From the NCBI GenBank assembly GCA_030673645.1, contig DAOVIO010000054.1, forward strand, positions 1 to 21,641: a stretch of 21,641 nucleotides of DNA. Reading direction: 5' to 3'. Position 1 is the stretch's first letter; each line of letters opens with the position of its first letter. Below are positions 21,555 to 21,641 of this stretch, in pieces. The stretch is from JAGLSB01 sp023135955 (lineage in GTDB: Bacteria > Bacteroidota > Bacteroidia > Bacteroidales > GCA-2748055). The notes beneath the pieces are model-generated. The model ran no database searches, was not told where the DNA came from, and saw only the letters and a list, made by a program, of their open reading frames with translations. The position numbers were made by a program, and so were the translations under genes.

Positions 21555-21641
21555 AATCTTTATTTTAATAAACCTTCTGTCAAACGATGGGTTATTAAGC
21601 TTTTATAAAGTAATATTTTTTATTCGCTGAATGTCTATAAG

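Overview
The window looks like a chromosomal segment from a low-GC member of the Bacteroidota, probably a Bacteroidia-type carbohydrate degrader. The AT-rich intergenic DNA, the weak or absent Shine-Dalgarno sequences at most starts, the families present and the GC-rich palindromic repeats between genes all point that way. No rRNA, tRNA, CRISPR array, transposase or SusC/SusD pair was seen.

Region 1 (276-15553) reads as an amino-sugar or glycoconjugate utilisation locus. A membrane acyltransferase of the HGSNAT/NagX type converges on an AraC regulator. The regulator is divergent from a plus-strand series of ten genes: a DegT/DnrJ/EryC1 aminotransferase, two tandem secreted GH20-like hydrolases, a secreted right-handed beta-helix protein, a secreted HbpS/GlcG-like protein, an EamA-type transporter, a Gfo/Idh/MocA oxidoreductase, a PIG-L/LmbE deacetylase, a divergent NagB-like sugar-phosphate deaminase/isomerase and a CBM9-like protein. 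My inferred logic is that the GH20-like enzymes and beta-helix protein cut an N-acetylhexosamine-containing glycan outside the cytoplasm. The product then enters without a SusCD pair, is deacetylated by the PIG-L protein and is processed by the NagB-like enzyme, with the oxidoreductase and aminotransferase handling an oxidised or aminated sugar.

Region 2 (15554-16154) is a non-coding array of palindromes. Region 3 (16155-18571) is a translationally coupled pair, a PfkB-family sugar kinase and a mannitol-1-phosphate dehydrogenase-family protein. It is followed by a second palindrome array (18597-18799), which carries the same modular element found at 3859-3935.

Region 4 (18811-21554, all minus strand) is partly decayed. 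It holds an intact SnoaL/NTF2-like gene, a frameshifted PIG-L remnant, an intact diheme C_GCAxxG_C_C (split-Soret-like) cytochrome with a Tat-like signal, a uroporphyrinogen-decarboxylase-family remnant with a large internal deletion, and an unrecognised lipoprotein.

All family assignments were made by eye from motifs. No database search was run.
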